In this document: positions 1 to 9,900 of the stretch, piece after piece
How the letters are laid out: every line of letters begins with the position of its first letter
Position numbering within the stretch: position 1 is the first letter of the stretch
NCBI RefSeq assembly: GCF_015482775.1
Contig: NZ_CP058214.1
Span: 1,178,001-1,242,000, forward strand
Source: Kaustia mangrovi
GTDB taxonomy: Bacteria > Pseudomonadota > Alphaproteobacteria > Rhizobiales > Im1
Direction: 5' to 3'
DNA: 64,000 nucleotides
Position numbers and translations under genes: made by a program
The notes under the pieces: model-generated
Seen by the model: the letters and a program-made list of their open reading frames with translations, nothing else
The model's database searches: none
What the model was told of the DNA's origin: nothing

Positions 1-674
1 ACCAGCGCGACGACGCCGGCCACCGTCCACACGATCACCCAGATGGTGTTGAGCGAGATGCCGACCGACAGCGCGGCCTGATGGTCGTCGGCCACCGCCC
101 TCAGCGCCCGGCCGATCCGCGTCTTCTGGAAGAACACCGCAAGCACCGCGACCAGGATGCCCGCCGTCACCGCCGCGACGATCTCCAGCTTCTCCACATA
201 GAGGCCGAAGGTGTCCATCATCCAGCCCGACGCGCCTTGCGGAATGCCGAGATCGAGCACCTTCACATCGGAGCCCCAGAGGATATCGCCGACGCCCTCC
301 AGCACATAGGCGAGCCCGATGGTCGCCATGAACAGGACGATATGCTCCTGGTTCACGAGATAGCGCAGCATCAGCCGCTCGATGAGCCAGGCGAGCCCGG
401 CCATGACGAACAGGGTGATGATGATGGCGAGCCAGCCGGGCACGCCGTAATCGTCCATCAGGCCGGACAGGGTGAGCGCGGCGAACAGCGCCAGCACCCC
501 TTGCGCGAAGTTCAGCATGCCCGAGGCCTTGAAGATCAGCACGAAGCCCAGCGCGACGAGCGCATACATGACACCCGTCAGGAGGCCGGAGATGATCACC
601 TCCAGGAAGAAGCCCGGCCAGTCCGTCCACATCTGGACGAAGGGAGAGACGAAGACCCCGAAGACAATTTCCAT
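1..674 (-). CDS. livH: Branched-chain amino acid ABC transporter permease, LivH family (3' end cut by window)
   Basis: Integral membrane permease of a LivFGHM-type importer in the cytoplasmic membrane. About 224 codons are visible from the ATG at 672-674; the C-terminus lies beyond base 1. The translation shows several hydrophobic segments and the family motif around GLLTGVMYALVALGF followed by NFAQG, typical of LivH. It lies 11 bases downstream of livG, so the two are co-transcribed. Substrate specificity is not visible: with an acyl-CoA synthetase in the same operon, it may carry a carboxylic or aromatic acid rather than leucine. Family assignment is firm; substrate is inference. Confidence 0.9.
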   Translation of the reverse strand, partial: MEIVFGVFVSPFVQMWTDWPGFFLEVIISGLLTGVMYALVALGFVLIFKASGMLNFAQGVLALFAALTLSGLMDDYGVPGWLAIIITLFVMAGLAWLIERLMLRYLVNQEHIVLFMATIGLAYVLEGVGDILWGSDVKVLDLGIPQGASGWMMDTFGLYVEKLEIVAAVTAGILVAVLAVFFQKTRIGRALRAVADDHQAALSVGISLNTIWVIVWTVAGVVAL

Positions 675-685
675 GCCGCCCTCCC

Positions 686-1471
686 CTATTCGTGCGGAAC
701 GCCCAGATAGGCGTCGATGACGGCCTGATCCGTGCGCACCTTGTCGGGCGTGCCGTCGGCGATCTTCTCGCCGTAGTCGAGCACCACCACCCGGTCCGAC
801 AGGTCCATGACGACGCCCATGTCGTGCTCGATCAGCGCGATCGTCGTGCCGAACTGCGAATTCACGTCGAGGATGAAGCGGGACATGTCCTCCTTCTCCT
901 CCAGGTTCATGCCCGCCATCGGCTCGTCCAGGAGCAGGAGGTCGGGCTCCGCGGCGAGCGCCCGGCCGAGCTCCACCCGCTTCTGCAGGCCGTAGGGCAG
1001 CCGCCCCACCGGCGTCTTGCGGATATGCTCGATCTCCAGGAAGTCGATGATCTCCTCGACGAACTCCCGGTTCTCGATTTCCTCGCGCCGGGCGGGCCCG
1101 AGATGGATGGCCTGCCAGAGAAGGCCGACGCTCATCTTGGTCACGCGCCCGGTCATGATGTTGTCGAGCGTCGACATGCCCTTGAACAGCGCGATGTTCT
1201 GGAAGGTGCGCGCAATGCCGTTGGTGGCGGCCACATTGGGCGACATCCGGCGGTAGGCCCGGTCCTTGAAGGTGATCGTGCCCTCCTGGGGCTGGTAGAA
1301 GCCGTTGATCACGTTCAGCATCGAGGTCTTGCCGGCGCCGTTTGGTCCGATGATCGCGCGGATCTCGCCGCGCCGGATGTCGAAGCTCACATCCTTGATC
1401 GCCTGCACCCCGCCGAAGGACAGCCGGATACCATCCACGCCGAGCAGCGTCCCGTTCGCACCCCCGGTCAT
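686..1471 (-). CDS. livG: Branched-chain amino acid ABC transporter ATP-binding protein, LivG family
   Basis: Cytoplasmic ATPase that powers the adjacent LivH-type permease. The 261 residues carry Walker A GPNGAGKT (42-49), Q-loop Gln near 91, a degenerate signature PYGLQ (159-163) characteristic of LivG, Walker B LLLLDEP (178-184) and the switch His216. The IARTFQN segment and the C-terminal VIDAYLG ending are also LivG hallmarks. Its ATG overlaps the stop of the upstream acyl-CoA synthetase by four bases (ATGA), implying translational coupling. LivF, LivM and the binding protein are not in view and probably lie to the left. Confidence 0.95.
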   Translation of the reverse strand: MTGGANGTLLGVDGIRLSFGGVQAIKDVSFDIRRGEIRAIIGPNGAGKTSMLNVINGFYQPQEGTITFKDRAYRRMSPNVAATNGIARTFQNIALFKGMSTLDNIMTGRVTKMSVGLLWQAIHLGPARREEIENREFVEEIIDFLEIEHIRKTPVGRLPYGLQKRVELGRALAAEPDLLLLDEPMAGMNLEEKEDMSRFILDVNSQFGTTIALIEHDMGVVMDLSDRVVVLDYGEKIADGTPDKVRTDQAVIDAYLGVPHE

Positions 1472-3456
1472 TCCGCCGCCTCCTGGAAGCCGTGCTCGGC
1501 GGGATGGAGGGTCATGTCGCGGATCTCCACGTCGGCCTCCAGAGTGCCGAGCCGGCCGTCCTCATAGCGCACCTCCGTGCGCACATGACGGTGCGTGCAG
1601 GAGGGGTCGTACAAGGCCTCGATCAGCGGCGTGTAGCGCTCGGCGATGAAGCGCCGGCGGACCTTGTTGGTGCGCGTGATCTCGCCGTCGTCGGCGTCGA
1701 GCTCCTTGTGCAGGATCAGGAAGCGGCGAATCTGGCAGCCGGCCAGATCGCGCTCGCCGGCGAGGTCGCGGTTCACCGCGTCGACATCCTTCTCGATCAT
1801 CTCGTAGACGCGGGGATGGGCGGCGAGCTCCTGATAGCTCGCATAGACCACATTGTTGCGCTCCGCCCAGCTCGCCACGGCCGTCAGATCGATATTGACG
1901 AAGACCGCCACATAGTCCCGGCCATGGCCGAAGGCGACGACCTCCTTCACATTGGGGAAGAACTTCAGCTTGTTCTCGATATATTTCGGCGGGAAGAGCG
2001 TGCCGTCCTTGAGCCGGCCGACGTCCTTCGCCCGGTCGATGATCTTGAGATGCCCGTGCTCGTCGAACACGCCGGCATCGCCGGAATGCACCCAGCCGTC
2101 CGGCGTCTTGGTTTCCGCCGTGGCCTCCGGATCCTTGTAATATTCCTGGAACACGCCGGGCGCCCGGTAGAGCACCTCGCCGCTCTCCGCAATCGTGATC
2201 TCCACACCCGGTGCCGGCTTGCCGACAGTTTCCGCATAGATCTCGCCGTCGGGCTGGGCCGTCACATAGACGCTCGCCTCCGTCTGGCCGTAGAGCTGCT
2301 TGAGGTTCACGCCGAGCGAGCGGAAGAAGCGGAAGATCTCCGGCCCGATGGCCTCCCCGGCGGTGTAGCCGACCTTGAGCCGCGAGAATCCCATGCGGTT
2401 CTTGAGCGGGCCGTAGACCAGGAGATCGCCGATCCGGTAGAGGAGCCGGTCCGACAGCGAGACCGGCTCGCCATTGAGTATGCGTTCGCCCACCTTGCGG
2501 GCATGGGAGAGGCAGGCCTGGAACATGCGCCTCTTGATCGGCGAGGCGTCCTCCATGCGCACCATGACGGAGGTCAGCATCGCCTCGAAGATGCGCGGCG
2601 GTGCGAAGAAGAAGGTCGGGCCGATCTCGCGCCGGTCCTCCGTGACGGTCTCCGGGCTTTCCGGGCAGGACAGGCAGAAGCCCGCCTCGAAGGCCTGGCC
2701 ATAGGAGAAGATGTGATCGCCGACCCAGGCCATGGGCAGATAGGCGATCACCTCCTCGCGCTCAGTGAGCGCATCGAAGCGGTTGGCATTGTGCGCGGAG
2801 ATGAGCACATTGTCCTGCGACAGCACCACGCCTTTCGGCGTGCCGGTCGTGCCCGACGTGTAGAGGATGATGGCGGTATCGCTGCCCTTGCCCTGCGCGA
2901 CGGTGTCCAGCCAGGCCGCTTCCGCCGCCTTGTCGCTGGCGAGCCGCTTGCGCCCCATCTCCTGGACGTCGGCGAAGGAATGCAGTCCCTCGACCGCGTA
3001 TTTCTGCAAGCCCCGCGGCTCGTCATAGATGATGTGGGCAAGCCCTGGCACGCTCTCGCGCACCTCCAGCAGCTTGTCCACCTGCTCCTGGTCCTCCACG
3101 ACCGCGAAGGAGACCTCCGCGTGCTGGAGCACGTAGCTCATCTCCTCGGCCACGGAGTCCTGATAGACGGGCACGGGGATCGCGCCGAGCGCCTGCGCGG
3201 CCGCCATGGTCCAGTAGAGGCGGGGACGGTTGTTGCCGACGATGGCGACCTTGTCGCCGCGCGCCATGCCAAGCCCCTGCAGCCCTACCGAGAAGGCACG
3301 GATTTCGTCGAGCGCGTCGGCCCAGCTCCAGCTCTGCCAGATGCCAAGATCCTTCTCGCGCATGGCCGCCCTGTCGGCGAACGTCCGGGCGTTGCGCAGA
3401 AGCAGTTTCGGAAACGTGTCCTCGCCGCCACCGCCGGCAGCAACGGTCTCGTTCAT
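1468..3456 (-). CDS. AMP-forming acyl-CoA synthetase (long-chain fatty acid or aromatic acid CoA ligase)
   Basis: Adenylate-forming ligase that activates a carboxylic acid to its CoA thioester with ATP. The 662 residues contain the P-loop YTSGTTGTPKG (199-209), a YGQTE motif in the middle and an HSGDAG segment before the C-terminal hinge. This length and architecture fit the FadD15/long-chain group. It is the first gene of an operon with livG and livH. Such ligases are recurrently embedded in Liv-type clusters of alphaproteobacteria, suggesting that the imported substrate is trapped as a CoA ester (inference). Fatty, phenylacetic or benzoic acids cannot be told apart here. Confidence 0.9.
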   Translation of the reverse strand: MNETVAAGGGGEDTFPKLLLRNARTFADRAAMREKDLGIWQSWSWADALDEIRAFSVGLQGLGMARGDKVAIVGNNRPRLYWTMAAAQALGAIPVPVYQDSVAEEMSYVLQHAEVSFAVVEDQEQVDKLLEVRESVPGLAHIIYDEPRGLQKYAVEGLHSFADVQEMGRKRLASDKAAEAAWLDTVAQGKGSDTAIILYTSGTTGTPKGVVLSQDNVLISAHNANRFDALTEREEVIAYLPMAWVGDHIFSYGQAFEAGFCLSCPESPETVTEDRREIGPTFFFAPPRIFEAMLTSVMVRMEDASPIKRRMFQACLSHARKVGERILNGEPVSLSDRLLYRIGDLLVYGPLKNRMGFSRLKVGYTAGEAIGPEIFRFFRSLGVNLKQLYGQTEASVYVTAQPDGEIYAETVGKPAPGVEITIAESGEVLYRAPGVFQEYYKDPEATAETKTPDGWVHSGDAGVFDEHGHLKIIDRAKDVGRLKDGTLFPPKYIENKLKFFPNVKEVVAFGHGRDYVAVFVNIDLTAVASWAERNNVVYASYQELAAHPRVYEMIEKDVDAVNRDLAGERDLAGCQIRRFLILHKELDADDGEITRTNKVRRRFIAERYTPLIEALYDPSCTHRHVRTEVRYEDGRLGTLEADVEIRDMTLHPAEHGFQEAAE

Positions 3457-3715
3457 TGTGCGTTCCCTACCCCGGACCGCGCCTTGTTTTCCGGCGCGTG
3501 TCCTCGATTATCGGGTCGTCGGGGCTACCATGGACACATGGCGCCTCACGCGACCGTCATTGACTCTGACACAATTTCCCTGCCACGCCATTATCCGTTT
3601 GACAGACAAGCCGGCATGTTATCGGATAGGCTTTGCAGGGCGTGTAGCCGCACGCTCATTTCGCGCTGGCGGCCCACACCTCCCCCGGCGGTCGTCGGGC
3701 GGCAGTCAGGCCTTC

Positions 3716-4390
3716 CTACTCGCCATAATAGCGCAATCCGGCGAGATCGAGCACGGTGATACCGTCATGCTCGATCCGTACGAGCCCGGCATCCTCCAGC
3801 GTCTTCAGACTGCGATTGGCCATCTGCCGCGACATTCCCGAAAGCAGCCCGAGCTCCTCCTGGCTGACATCCAGATGTTCGCCAACCCCCGGCGACAGCA
3901 CCGGATTGAACAGCCACGCGATGCAGCGCGCGAGCCGGGCCGGAGCGCCGAGCATGCGGTCGTGGCCCAGAAAGGCGATGAACTGCCCGAGACGCTCGTT
4001 GAGCTGGCGCACGAGGAAGCGGTTGAAGCCGGTGGAGTTCTCGTAGAGCCAGCGGAAGGTCGCGCCGTTCAGATAGGCGATCCGGGTCTCGCGCAGGGCC
4101 ACGATGTCGTACTGGCGCGGCTCGCCCTTGAGGATCGAGCCCTCGCCGAACCAGCCGCCATCGGCAATGCCGGTATAGCTCATCGCCTTTCCGGTCTCCG
4201 TGACCGTGCTCATCTTCACCACGCCCGAGACCACGCCGGTCCAGGCATCGAGCCGGTCTCCGTGATGGACCAGATAGCTGTTCGCGGCCAGGGTCTTCTC
4301 CGTGATGCCGCAACGTGCCCTCTCCGCTTCCTCGTCCGTCAGCTCCCGCGCCCAGGCGGCGACCTCGTAAAGACGCTCAAGGGATGCCAC
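3716..4390 (-). CDS. Crp/Fnr family transcriptional regulator
   Basis: Transcription factor of 224 residues with an N-terminal cyclic-nucleotide-binding-like beta-roll (about 15-130; GGWFGEGSIL matches the core of that fold) and a C-terminal winged helix (about 170-215). The recognition region reads VSQEELGLLSGMSRQMANRSL. No N-terminal cysteine cluster is present, so it is not an oxygen-sensing Fnr. The effector is unknown. It could control the divergent sulfotransferase-like gene or the acyl-CoA synthetase/liv operon downstream on the same strand, 259 bases away. A dyad lies upstream at 4494-4505. Confidence 0.9.
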   Translation of the reverse strand: MASLERLYEVAAWARELTDEEAERARCGITEKTLAANSYLVHHGDRLDAWTGVVSGVVKMSTVTETGKAMSYTGIADGGWFGEGSILKGEPRQYDIVALRETRIAYLNGATFRWLYENSTGFNRFLVRQLNERLGQFIAFLGHDRMLGAPARLARCIAWLFNPVLSPGVGEHLDVSQEELGLLSGMSRQMANRSLKTLEDAGLVRIEHDGITVLDLAGLRYYGE

Positions 4391-4493
4391 GGTTCGTCAT
4401 ACTCCTTTCCCATCGACGATCAGCCCCTTGTAACACGGATTCCGCGAAACGAGCTCGCGAAGCCTCACGGAGCGGCCCGGTCGGGTGCCGCAC

Positions 4494-4505
4494 GATTGCA
4501 CAATC
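4494..4505. promoter_or_regulatory. Dyad in divergent Crp/Fnr-sulfotransferase promoter region
   Basis: The 226-base gap 4391-4616 between divergent genes is A+T-richer than its surroundings. It contains GATTGCACAATC, with 5-base arms and a 2-base centre. It lies about 105 bases from either start codon. It loosely resembles half-site spacing used by Crp/Fnr proteins, so autoregulation is possible, but no factor can be assigned from sequence. Confidence 0.35.
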
Positions 4506-4616
4506 AATGAGAGCAGTAAATTTTGTTGCCACCCATAAATGCGACCATTAGGATCATAACCAATCATATCAATCTAAGGTTGTGTTTCGTTTCCCAAGCG
4601 GGGACACCGACAGGAC

Positions 4617-5567
4617 ATGGCGCAGAGGATCTATCTTCATATTGGTGCCCACAAGACCGGCACCACCGCCGTCCAGTATGCGCTGAACTGGCACCGCGAC
4701 GCGCTGCTGGAGGCCGGTATCCTGTTTCCGGCTGCCGCGCAGTACCAGTTTTCGCAGCATCGTCTGGCCTTCGGCCTGTCGGGACGGCGCAGTCCGGACA
4801 CGGACACGGTGCCGCAGCCCGACGAGGAGATGGCTGCCATCGAGGCCGAAATCGTGGAGAGCAGGGCCCCGACCATCATCCTGTCCAGCGAGCTGTTCTT
4901 CTCGCTCGGCGCGGACGAGATCGGCTGGCTGCGCGAGCGGCTCGACGACTTCGATGTCACGGTCGTTGCCTGCATCCGCCGGCAGGACGAGCTGTTCTCC
5001 TCCCTCTACAACCAGCGTGTGAAGGACTTCGGCAACGACTTCTGGAACCAATATGCCGATTTTCTGCCCGCGCTGGAGGCGTTCTCGCCCGATCTTGACT
5101 TCGCGGCCCGCCTCGATGGCTGGGCCGAGGCGTTTGGCCGCGCGAACATGGTCGTGCAGTGCTACGAGCGCGTCGACGACATGCGCGCCTATATCCTGTC
5201 GCAGGTTGGGCTGAATGCCGAGATGGAAACGACGGAGCGGCCCATCGCCTCCAATCCGAGCCTCAGCGTGCAGGCCCTGGAGATCGTCCGGCAGAGCAAG
5301 GCGCTCACGCCAGACATCAAGAAGCGCGAGCGGATCTATCAGGCCGCGCGCCAGTGTTTCGACGAGAAGAACGCCCACAGGCTGATGCATCTCGACGAGC
5401 ATATCCGCATTCTCGAGCATTTCCGGGACGGCAACGCCCATGTCTTCAAGACATATTTCGGCTCGGAGAACCTCTACGATCCGAAGTTCCTGATCGAGTC
5501 GCCGATGGAGCCGCGCATCCGGCTCACTGTGCAGGACACGGTGCGCCTGCTCGTCGACATGGCGTAG
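4617..5567 (+). CDS. Sulfotransferase-like P-loop protein
   Basis: A 316-residue protein starting with the 5'-phosphosulfate-binding loop HIGAHKTGTT (8-17), the mark of PAPS-dependent sulfotransferases. A second conserved strand, ACIRRQDELFSSLYNQ, fits the 3'-phosphate-binding region with its Arg and Ser residues. The acceptor is unknown; relatives sulfate glycans or lipids, or are encoded beside polysaccharide genes, but no such genes are adjacent. It stands alone, divergent from the Crp/Fnr gene and convergent with the LysE gene at 5606. There is no signal peptide, so it is cytoplasmic. Confidence 0.75.
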   Translation: MAQRIYLHIGAHKTGTTAVQYALNWHRDALLEAGILFPAAAQYQFSQHRLAFGLSGRRSPDTDTVPQPDEEMAAIEAEIVESRAPTIILSSELFFSLGADEIGWLRERLDDFDVTVVACIRRQDELFSSLYNQRVKDFGNDFWNQYADFLPALEAFSPDLDFAARLDGWAEAFGRANMVVQCYERVDDMRAYILSQVGLNAEMETTERPIASNPSLSVQALEIVRQSKALTPDIKKRERIYQAARQCFDEKNAHRLMHLDEHIRILEHFRDGNAHVFKTYFGSENLYDPKFLIESPMEPRIRLTVQDTVRLLVDMA

Positions 5568-5605
5568 GACGGTTTCCGGCCCGCTCGAAGCGGTACAAGC
5601 AAGGG

Positions 5606-6238
5606 TCAGGTCCGTATCAGCCCCCAGAGCAGGGAGCCGATCGCCCCGACACCGAACAGGATCAGGATCGCGCCCGATATCCGCGCCGTCCACACGGCAA
5701 AGCCCGGCGGAAGCCGCCGATGGGCGAGCGAGACCCCGCCGCTCAGCGCGAACCACCAGCCAAGCGAGCCGAGAAAGACCCCGGCGACGACCGTCGCCAC
5801 GCCCGCACCGTCCCCCTCACCGGCAAGCCCGAGCCCCGCGAAGATCGCCGCGAAGGACAGGATCGTCATCGGATTGGTGACAGTCAGCAGGAAGGTGGCC
5901 GACACCGTTCCGGCGAGCGCCCGCGCCCCGACCCGGGCAGCATTTGCGGCGGGCGCGGCCTGGAGGCTCTTCCAGCCGAGCCAGATCATGAATACACCGC
6001 CGAACAGCCTCAGCGGGCCGTCCACAACGCCGAGCGCGGCGGAGAAGGCGGCGAACCCAAGCGCGGCCAGGCTGGCATAGAACGCATCGGCAAGCGCCGT
6101 GCCGAGACCGCTTGCGACGCCGGCCCAGAAGCCCCGTTCGAGCGCCCTGTTGACACACAACGCGCCCATCGGGCCGAACGGCGCGGCAATTGCAAGGCCG
6201 AGCGCCATGCTCTTGCCGAACAGCGCGATATCCATCAT
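5606..6238 (-). CDS. LysE family amino acid exporter
   Basis: Inner-membrane exporter of about 210 residues with six hydrophobic segments. The N-terminal GLAIAAPFGPMGALCVNRAL matches the LysE/RhtB signature, and TNPMTILSFAAIF the second conserved stretch. The open frame extends 59 codons upstream, but that part lies inside the AsnC gene. The ATG at 6236-6238 overlaps the AsnC stop (ATGA) and follows GGGGAGGG, so I start there. Operon organisation with an AsnC regulator suggests export controlled by a sensed amino acid. The substrate is not determined. Confidence 0.9.
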   Translation of the reverse strand: MMDIALFGKSMALGLAIAAPFGPMGALCVNRALERGFWAGVASGLGTALADAFYASLAALGFAAFSAALGVVDGPLRLFGGVFMIWLGWKSLQAAPAANAARVGARALAGTVSATFLLTVTNPMTILSFAAIFAGLGLAGEGDGAGVATVVAGVFLGSLGWWFALSGGVSLAHRRLPPGFAVWTARISGAILILFGVGAIGSLLWGLIRT

Positions 6239-6690
6239 CCCTCCCCGTCCGCCGGAGCGAAGGGACCGGCAACGACCGACGACAGGGCGATCACGGTCTC
6301 GCTGCGAGCAAGGAACCCGTGCCCCTTCAACTCCGCGAGGAAGGCCTCCAGATCGGCGAGCGAGGCCACGCGAACCTTGACGAGATAGGACCACGCTCCC
6401 GTCACGTGATGACATTCGGCGATGGCGCCATGGTCTCGCGCATATCGGCGGAAGGCCGCCTCGTCGGCCTCCTGGGCGAGCCCCACCAGCACGAAGGCGA
6501 GCACGGGAAGGCCGAATGCGGCCGGGTCGGCGTCGACAGTCGTCCTGCGGATCGCACCGCTTGCCGTGAGCCGCCTGATCCGGTCGTTGACGGCGGAGGC
6601 GGACAGACCCACCGCCGCGCCGATATCGGCAAGGGACCGGCGGGCATCCCGCCCCAGGAGACTGATTATTTTACGGTCTGAATCGTCCAT
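6235..6690 (-). CDS. Lrp/AsnC family transcriptional regulator
   Basis: A 151-residue feast/famine regulator with an N-terminal helix-turn-helix (LADIGAAVGLSASAVNDRIR, about 20-39) and a C-terminal RAM ligand-binding domain (about 65-140). The open frame continues upstream into a REP-like repeat. MDDSDRKI at 6690 is the typical AsnC start and gives the usual family length, so it is chosen. It is the first gene of a two-gene operon with a LysE exporter, overlapping by four bases. A perfect dyad 12 bases upstream of the start is a likely autoregulatory site. Confidence 0.9.
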   Translation of the reverse strand: MDDSDRKIISLLGRDARRSLADIGAAVGLSASAVNDRIRRLTASGAIRRTTVDADPAAFGLPVLAFVLVGLAQEADEAAFRRYARDHGAIAECHHVTGAWSYLVKVRVASLADLEAFLAELKGHGFLARSETVIALSSVVAGPFAPADGEG

Positions 6691-6701
6691 AACCGCATAT
6701 A

Positions 6702-6720
6702 TTTCTGTTATACACAGAAA
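6702..6720. promoter_or_regulatory. Perfect inverted repeat upstream of AsnC gene, probable operator
   Basis: TTTCTGT, five bases, then ACAGAAA: a perfect 7-base dyad in an A+T-rich stretch ending 12 bases before the AsnC start on the minus strand. Size and position suit an Lrp/AsnC-family operator acting by autoregulation. The site is seen directly; the binding protein is inferred. Confidence 0.6.
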
Positions 6721-6785
6721 GTCAATAAATTTTACGAAAATGGATATCGGCCAGCCTGTTGCCGGGCCGGCTCGCCTTTCCGTGT

Positions 6786-6820
6786 ATCCCTGGATGCCCG
6801 CCTGCGCGGGCATGAGCGGC
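6786..6820. repeat. REP-like palindromic element (single hairpin)
   Basis: ATGCCCGC-CTGC-GCGGGCAT is a perfect 8-base hairpin at 6794-6813 in the context CCCTGGATGCCCGCCTGC. Translated on the minus strand it gives the PAQAGIQ string typical of dispersed intergenic repeats in proteobacterial genomes. A related double element lies at 54312-54386. It sits between the AsnC gene and the end of the indolepyruvate oxidoreductase gene. Confidence 0.6.
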
Positions 6821-6933
6821 CGTAAGCGGTCATAAGGATGGAGAAGCTGGAGAGGCGCGTTGCCGCCTGCGCACTCCAGTGGAGACAGGCGACAACGTGG
6901 GCGGCATGCCGGTTTGGGGCGGCTGGAAGCCCC

Positions 6934-9900
6934 CTATTCCGCGGCGGCGCGAAGCGGTGCCGTGCGGCCGCCACGGAAGGCGGCCAGAAGCTCCGCCTCG
7001 CGGGTCTTGGCCTCGGCGAGGTGGCGTTCCTTGACGTGGCCGTAGCCGCGAATGTGCTCCGGCACGGAGGCGATCTCCGCGGCAAGCGCGAGATTGTCGC
7101 GCGAAAGCCCCGACAGGAGCTCGTCGACCACCGCCTCGTAGTCGGCGATCAGGGCACGCTCGTGCCGGCGCTCGGCGGAATAGCCGAAAATGTCGAAGAC
7201 CGTGCCGCGCAGGCGCTTCATCCGCGCAAGCAGGCGGAAGGCGCCCATCATCCAGGGCCCGTATTCGCGCTTCTGCAGTTCTCCCGTCTCCGGATCGCGC
7301 CGGGCGAGCAGCGGCGGCGCCATGTGGAATTTGATCCGATAATCGCCGGTGAAGGTCTCCGCGATCTCCCTGGCGAAAGTGCCGTCCGTATAGAGCCGCG
7401 CGACCTCGTACTCGTCCTTGTAGGCGAGCAGCTTGAAATAGTAGCGCGCGACCGCCTCCGACAGCGCCTCCGAGCCCGGCGCGACCTTCTGCTCGGCGAG
7501 CCGCACGCGCGCCACCACGGACCGGTAGCGCTCCGCATAGGCGGCATCCTGATAGCCGGTGAGGAACCGCGAGCGGCGCTCGACCATGTCGTCGAGGGTC
7601 TCCTGCGGCAGCGGCGCCTGCTCGTCGCGCGTGTCGATGAGGCGCTCCACCGCGGCGAGGTCGTGCGCGGCCCGCCGGCCCCACAGGAAGGCCTGCCGGT
7701 TCATCTCCACCGCCACGCCATTGAGCGCGATGGCCCGGTCGATGGCGACCGCCGAGACCGGCACCAGCCCCTTCTGATAGGCGAAGCCCAGCGTGAACAT
7801 GTTGGTGGCGATCGAATCGCCCATGATCGACGAGGCGATATGGGTCGCGTCCACGGCATGGGCCCCGGCCTGCCGGGTGCGCGACTGGATCGCCAGCATC
7901 ATCTCGTCGCCCGGCAGCTGGAAGTCGGCGTCGCGGGTGAACTGGGCGGGCATGGTCTCGTGGCTGTTGACCACCGCATTGCTGCGCTCCGCCGAGAGCG
8001 TCGCGAGAATGCCCTCCGACGCCGACGTCATGAGGTCGCAGCCGAGCAGCAGGTCCGCCCCGCCGCCGGCCACACGGATCGTCGCGATGTCCTCGGGCGC
8101 CGCCGCGATCTTCATGTGGGTGGCGACCGCGCCGTTCTTCTGGGCGAGCCCGGCCATGTCGATGATACCCGCGCCCTTGCCCTCCATATGGGCGGCCATG
8201 CCGAGGATCTGGCCGATGGTCACCACGCCCGTGCCGCCGATGCCGGTGACGATAACGCTCCAGGGCCTGTCGAGCGCCGGCAGGTCCGGCTCCGGCAGCG
8301 CCTCGAACGGTAGTGTCGCCGGATCGCGGCCATGGCCCGCATGGGTCCTGGCGAGCTCGCCGCCCTCCACCGTCACGAAGCTCGGGCAGAAGCCCTTCAG
8401 GCAGGAGAAATCCTTGTTGCAGACCGACTGGTCGATCTGGCGCTTGCGGCCGAACGGCGTCTCCACGGGGGCGACCGCCACGCAGTTCGACGTCACGCCG
8501 CAATCGCCGCAGCCCTCGCAGACGAGCTCGTTGACGAAAACGCGTTTCGGCGGGTCGGGAAAGAGCCCGCGCTTGCGCCGGCGGCGCTTCTCCGCCGCAC
8601 AGGTCTGGTCGTAGATGAGCACGGAAACGCCGGGCACCTCCATCAGCTCCTTCTGGATGCCCATGAGCTCGTTGCGGTGATTGAAGGTCGTGCCCGACGG
8701 AAAGCCGGCATTCGCCGGATACTTGTCCGGCTCGTCGCTCACGACCGCGATGCGGTCGACGCCCTCGGCGCGCATCTGCCGGGCGATCATCGGCACGGTG
8801 AGCCCACCCTCATGGGTCTGCCCGCCGGTCATCGCGACCGCGTCGTTATAGAGGATCTTGTAGGTGATGTTGACGCCTGCCGCCTTCGCCGCGCGGATCG
8901 CGAGCAGGCCGGAATGGTTGTAGGTGCCGTCGCCGATATTCTGGAAGACGTGGGTCCGCTCGGAGAACGGCGCCTCGCCGATCCAGTTGGCGCCCTCCCC
9001 GCCCATATGGGTGAAGCCCTCGGTGTGGCGCTCGGGGATGAACTGCACCATCCAGTGGCAGCCGATGCCCGCATAGCCGCGCCCGCCGTCCGGCACGACC
9101 GTGGAGGAATTGTGCGGGCAGCCGGCGCAGAAATAGGGAATGCGCGCGGGCAGGCTCGGCACGTTGCGCAAGCTCTTCTGCGCCTTGCCGAGCGCGGCGA
9201 TGCGCTCCGCCATCGCCTCCGACACCCCGTTCTGCGGAAGCCGCTCGCCGATGGCCAGCGCGATCCGGTTGGGATCGAGCGCACCGAATGCGGGGAAGAG
9301 ATGCTCGCCCGCCTCGTCCTTCTTGCCGACAATGGCCGGGGCCCCTTCGCGGCCATAGAGCTGCTCGCGGATCTGCGTCTCGATCAGCGAGCGCTTCTCC
9401 TCCACCACGACAATGAGATCGAGACCGTCGGCGAACTCCTCCACGATCTCGGGGTCGAGCGGCCAGACCATGGCGACCTTGAGGAGCCGCAGGCCCAGAT
9501 CGGCCGCCTTCACCTCGTCGATGCCGAGCTCGTCGAGGGCCTGGCGCACATCCATGTAGCTCTTGCCGGTGGAGACGATGCCGATCTTCGGGGCCTTGCC
9601 GCCGGAGAATACGATGCGATCCAGCCTGTTGGCGCGCGCGAAGGCGACCGCGGCGAAGCGCTTGTAGGTGTGGAGGCGGTATTCCTGATCGTGGCGCTCG
9701 TCGTTCGGACGGATGTTGAGCCCGCCTTCCGGCATCTCGAAATCGTCCGGATAGACGATGTCCAGCCGGTCCAGCGCACCGTCGACGATGGCTGTCGACT
9801 CCACGGTGTCCTTGACGCATTTCAACCCGACCCAGCAGCCGGAAAACCGGGACAGGGCAAGGCCATAGAGGCCGTAGTCGAGAATCTCCTGCACGCCCGC

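Noticed and set aside
1492-3759. 755-codon plus-strand frame over the acyl-CoA synthetase
   Set aside because: Antisense shadow; composition is dominated by Arg, His, Asp and Ala with no family match.
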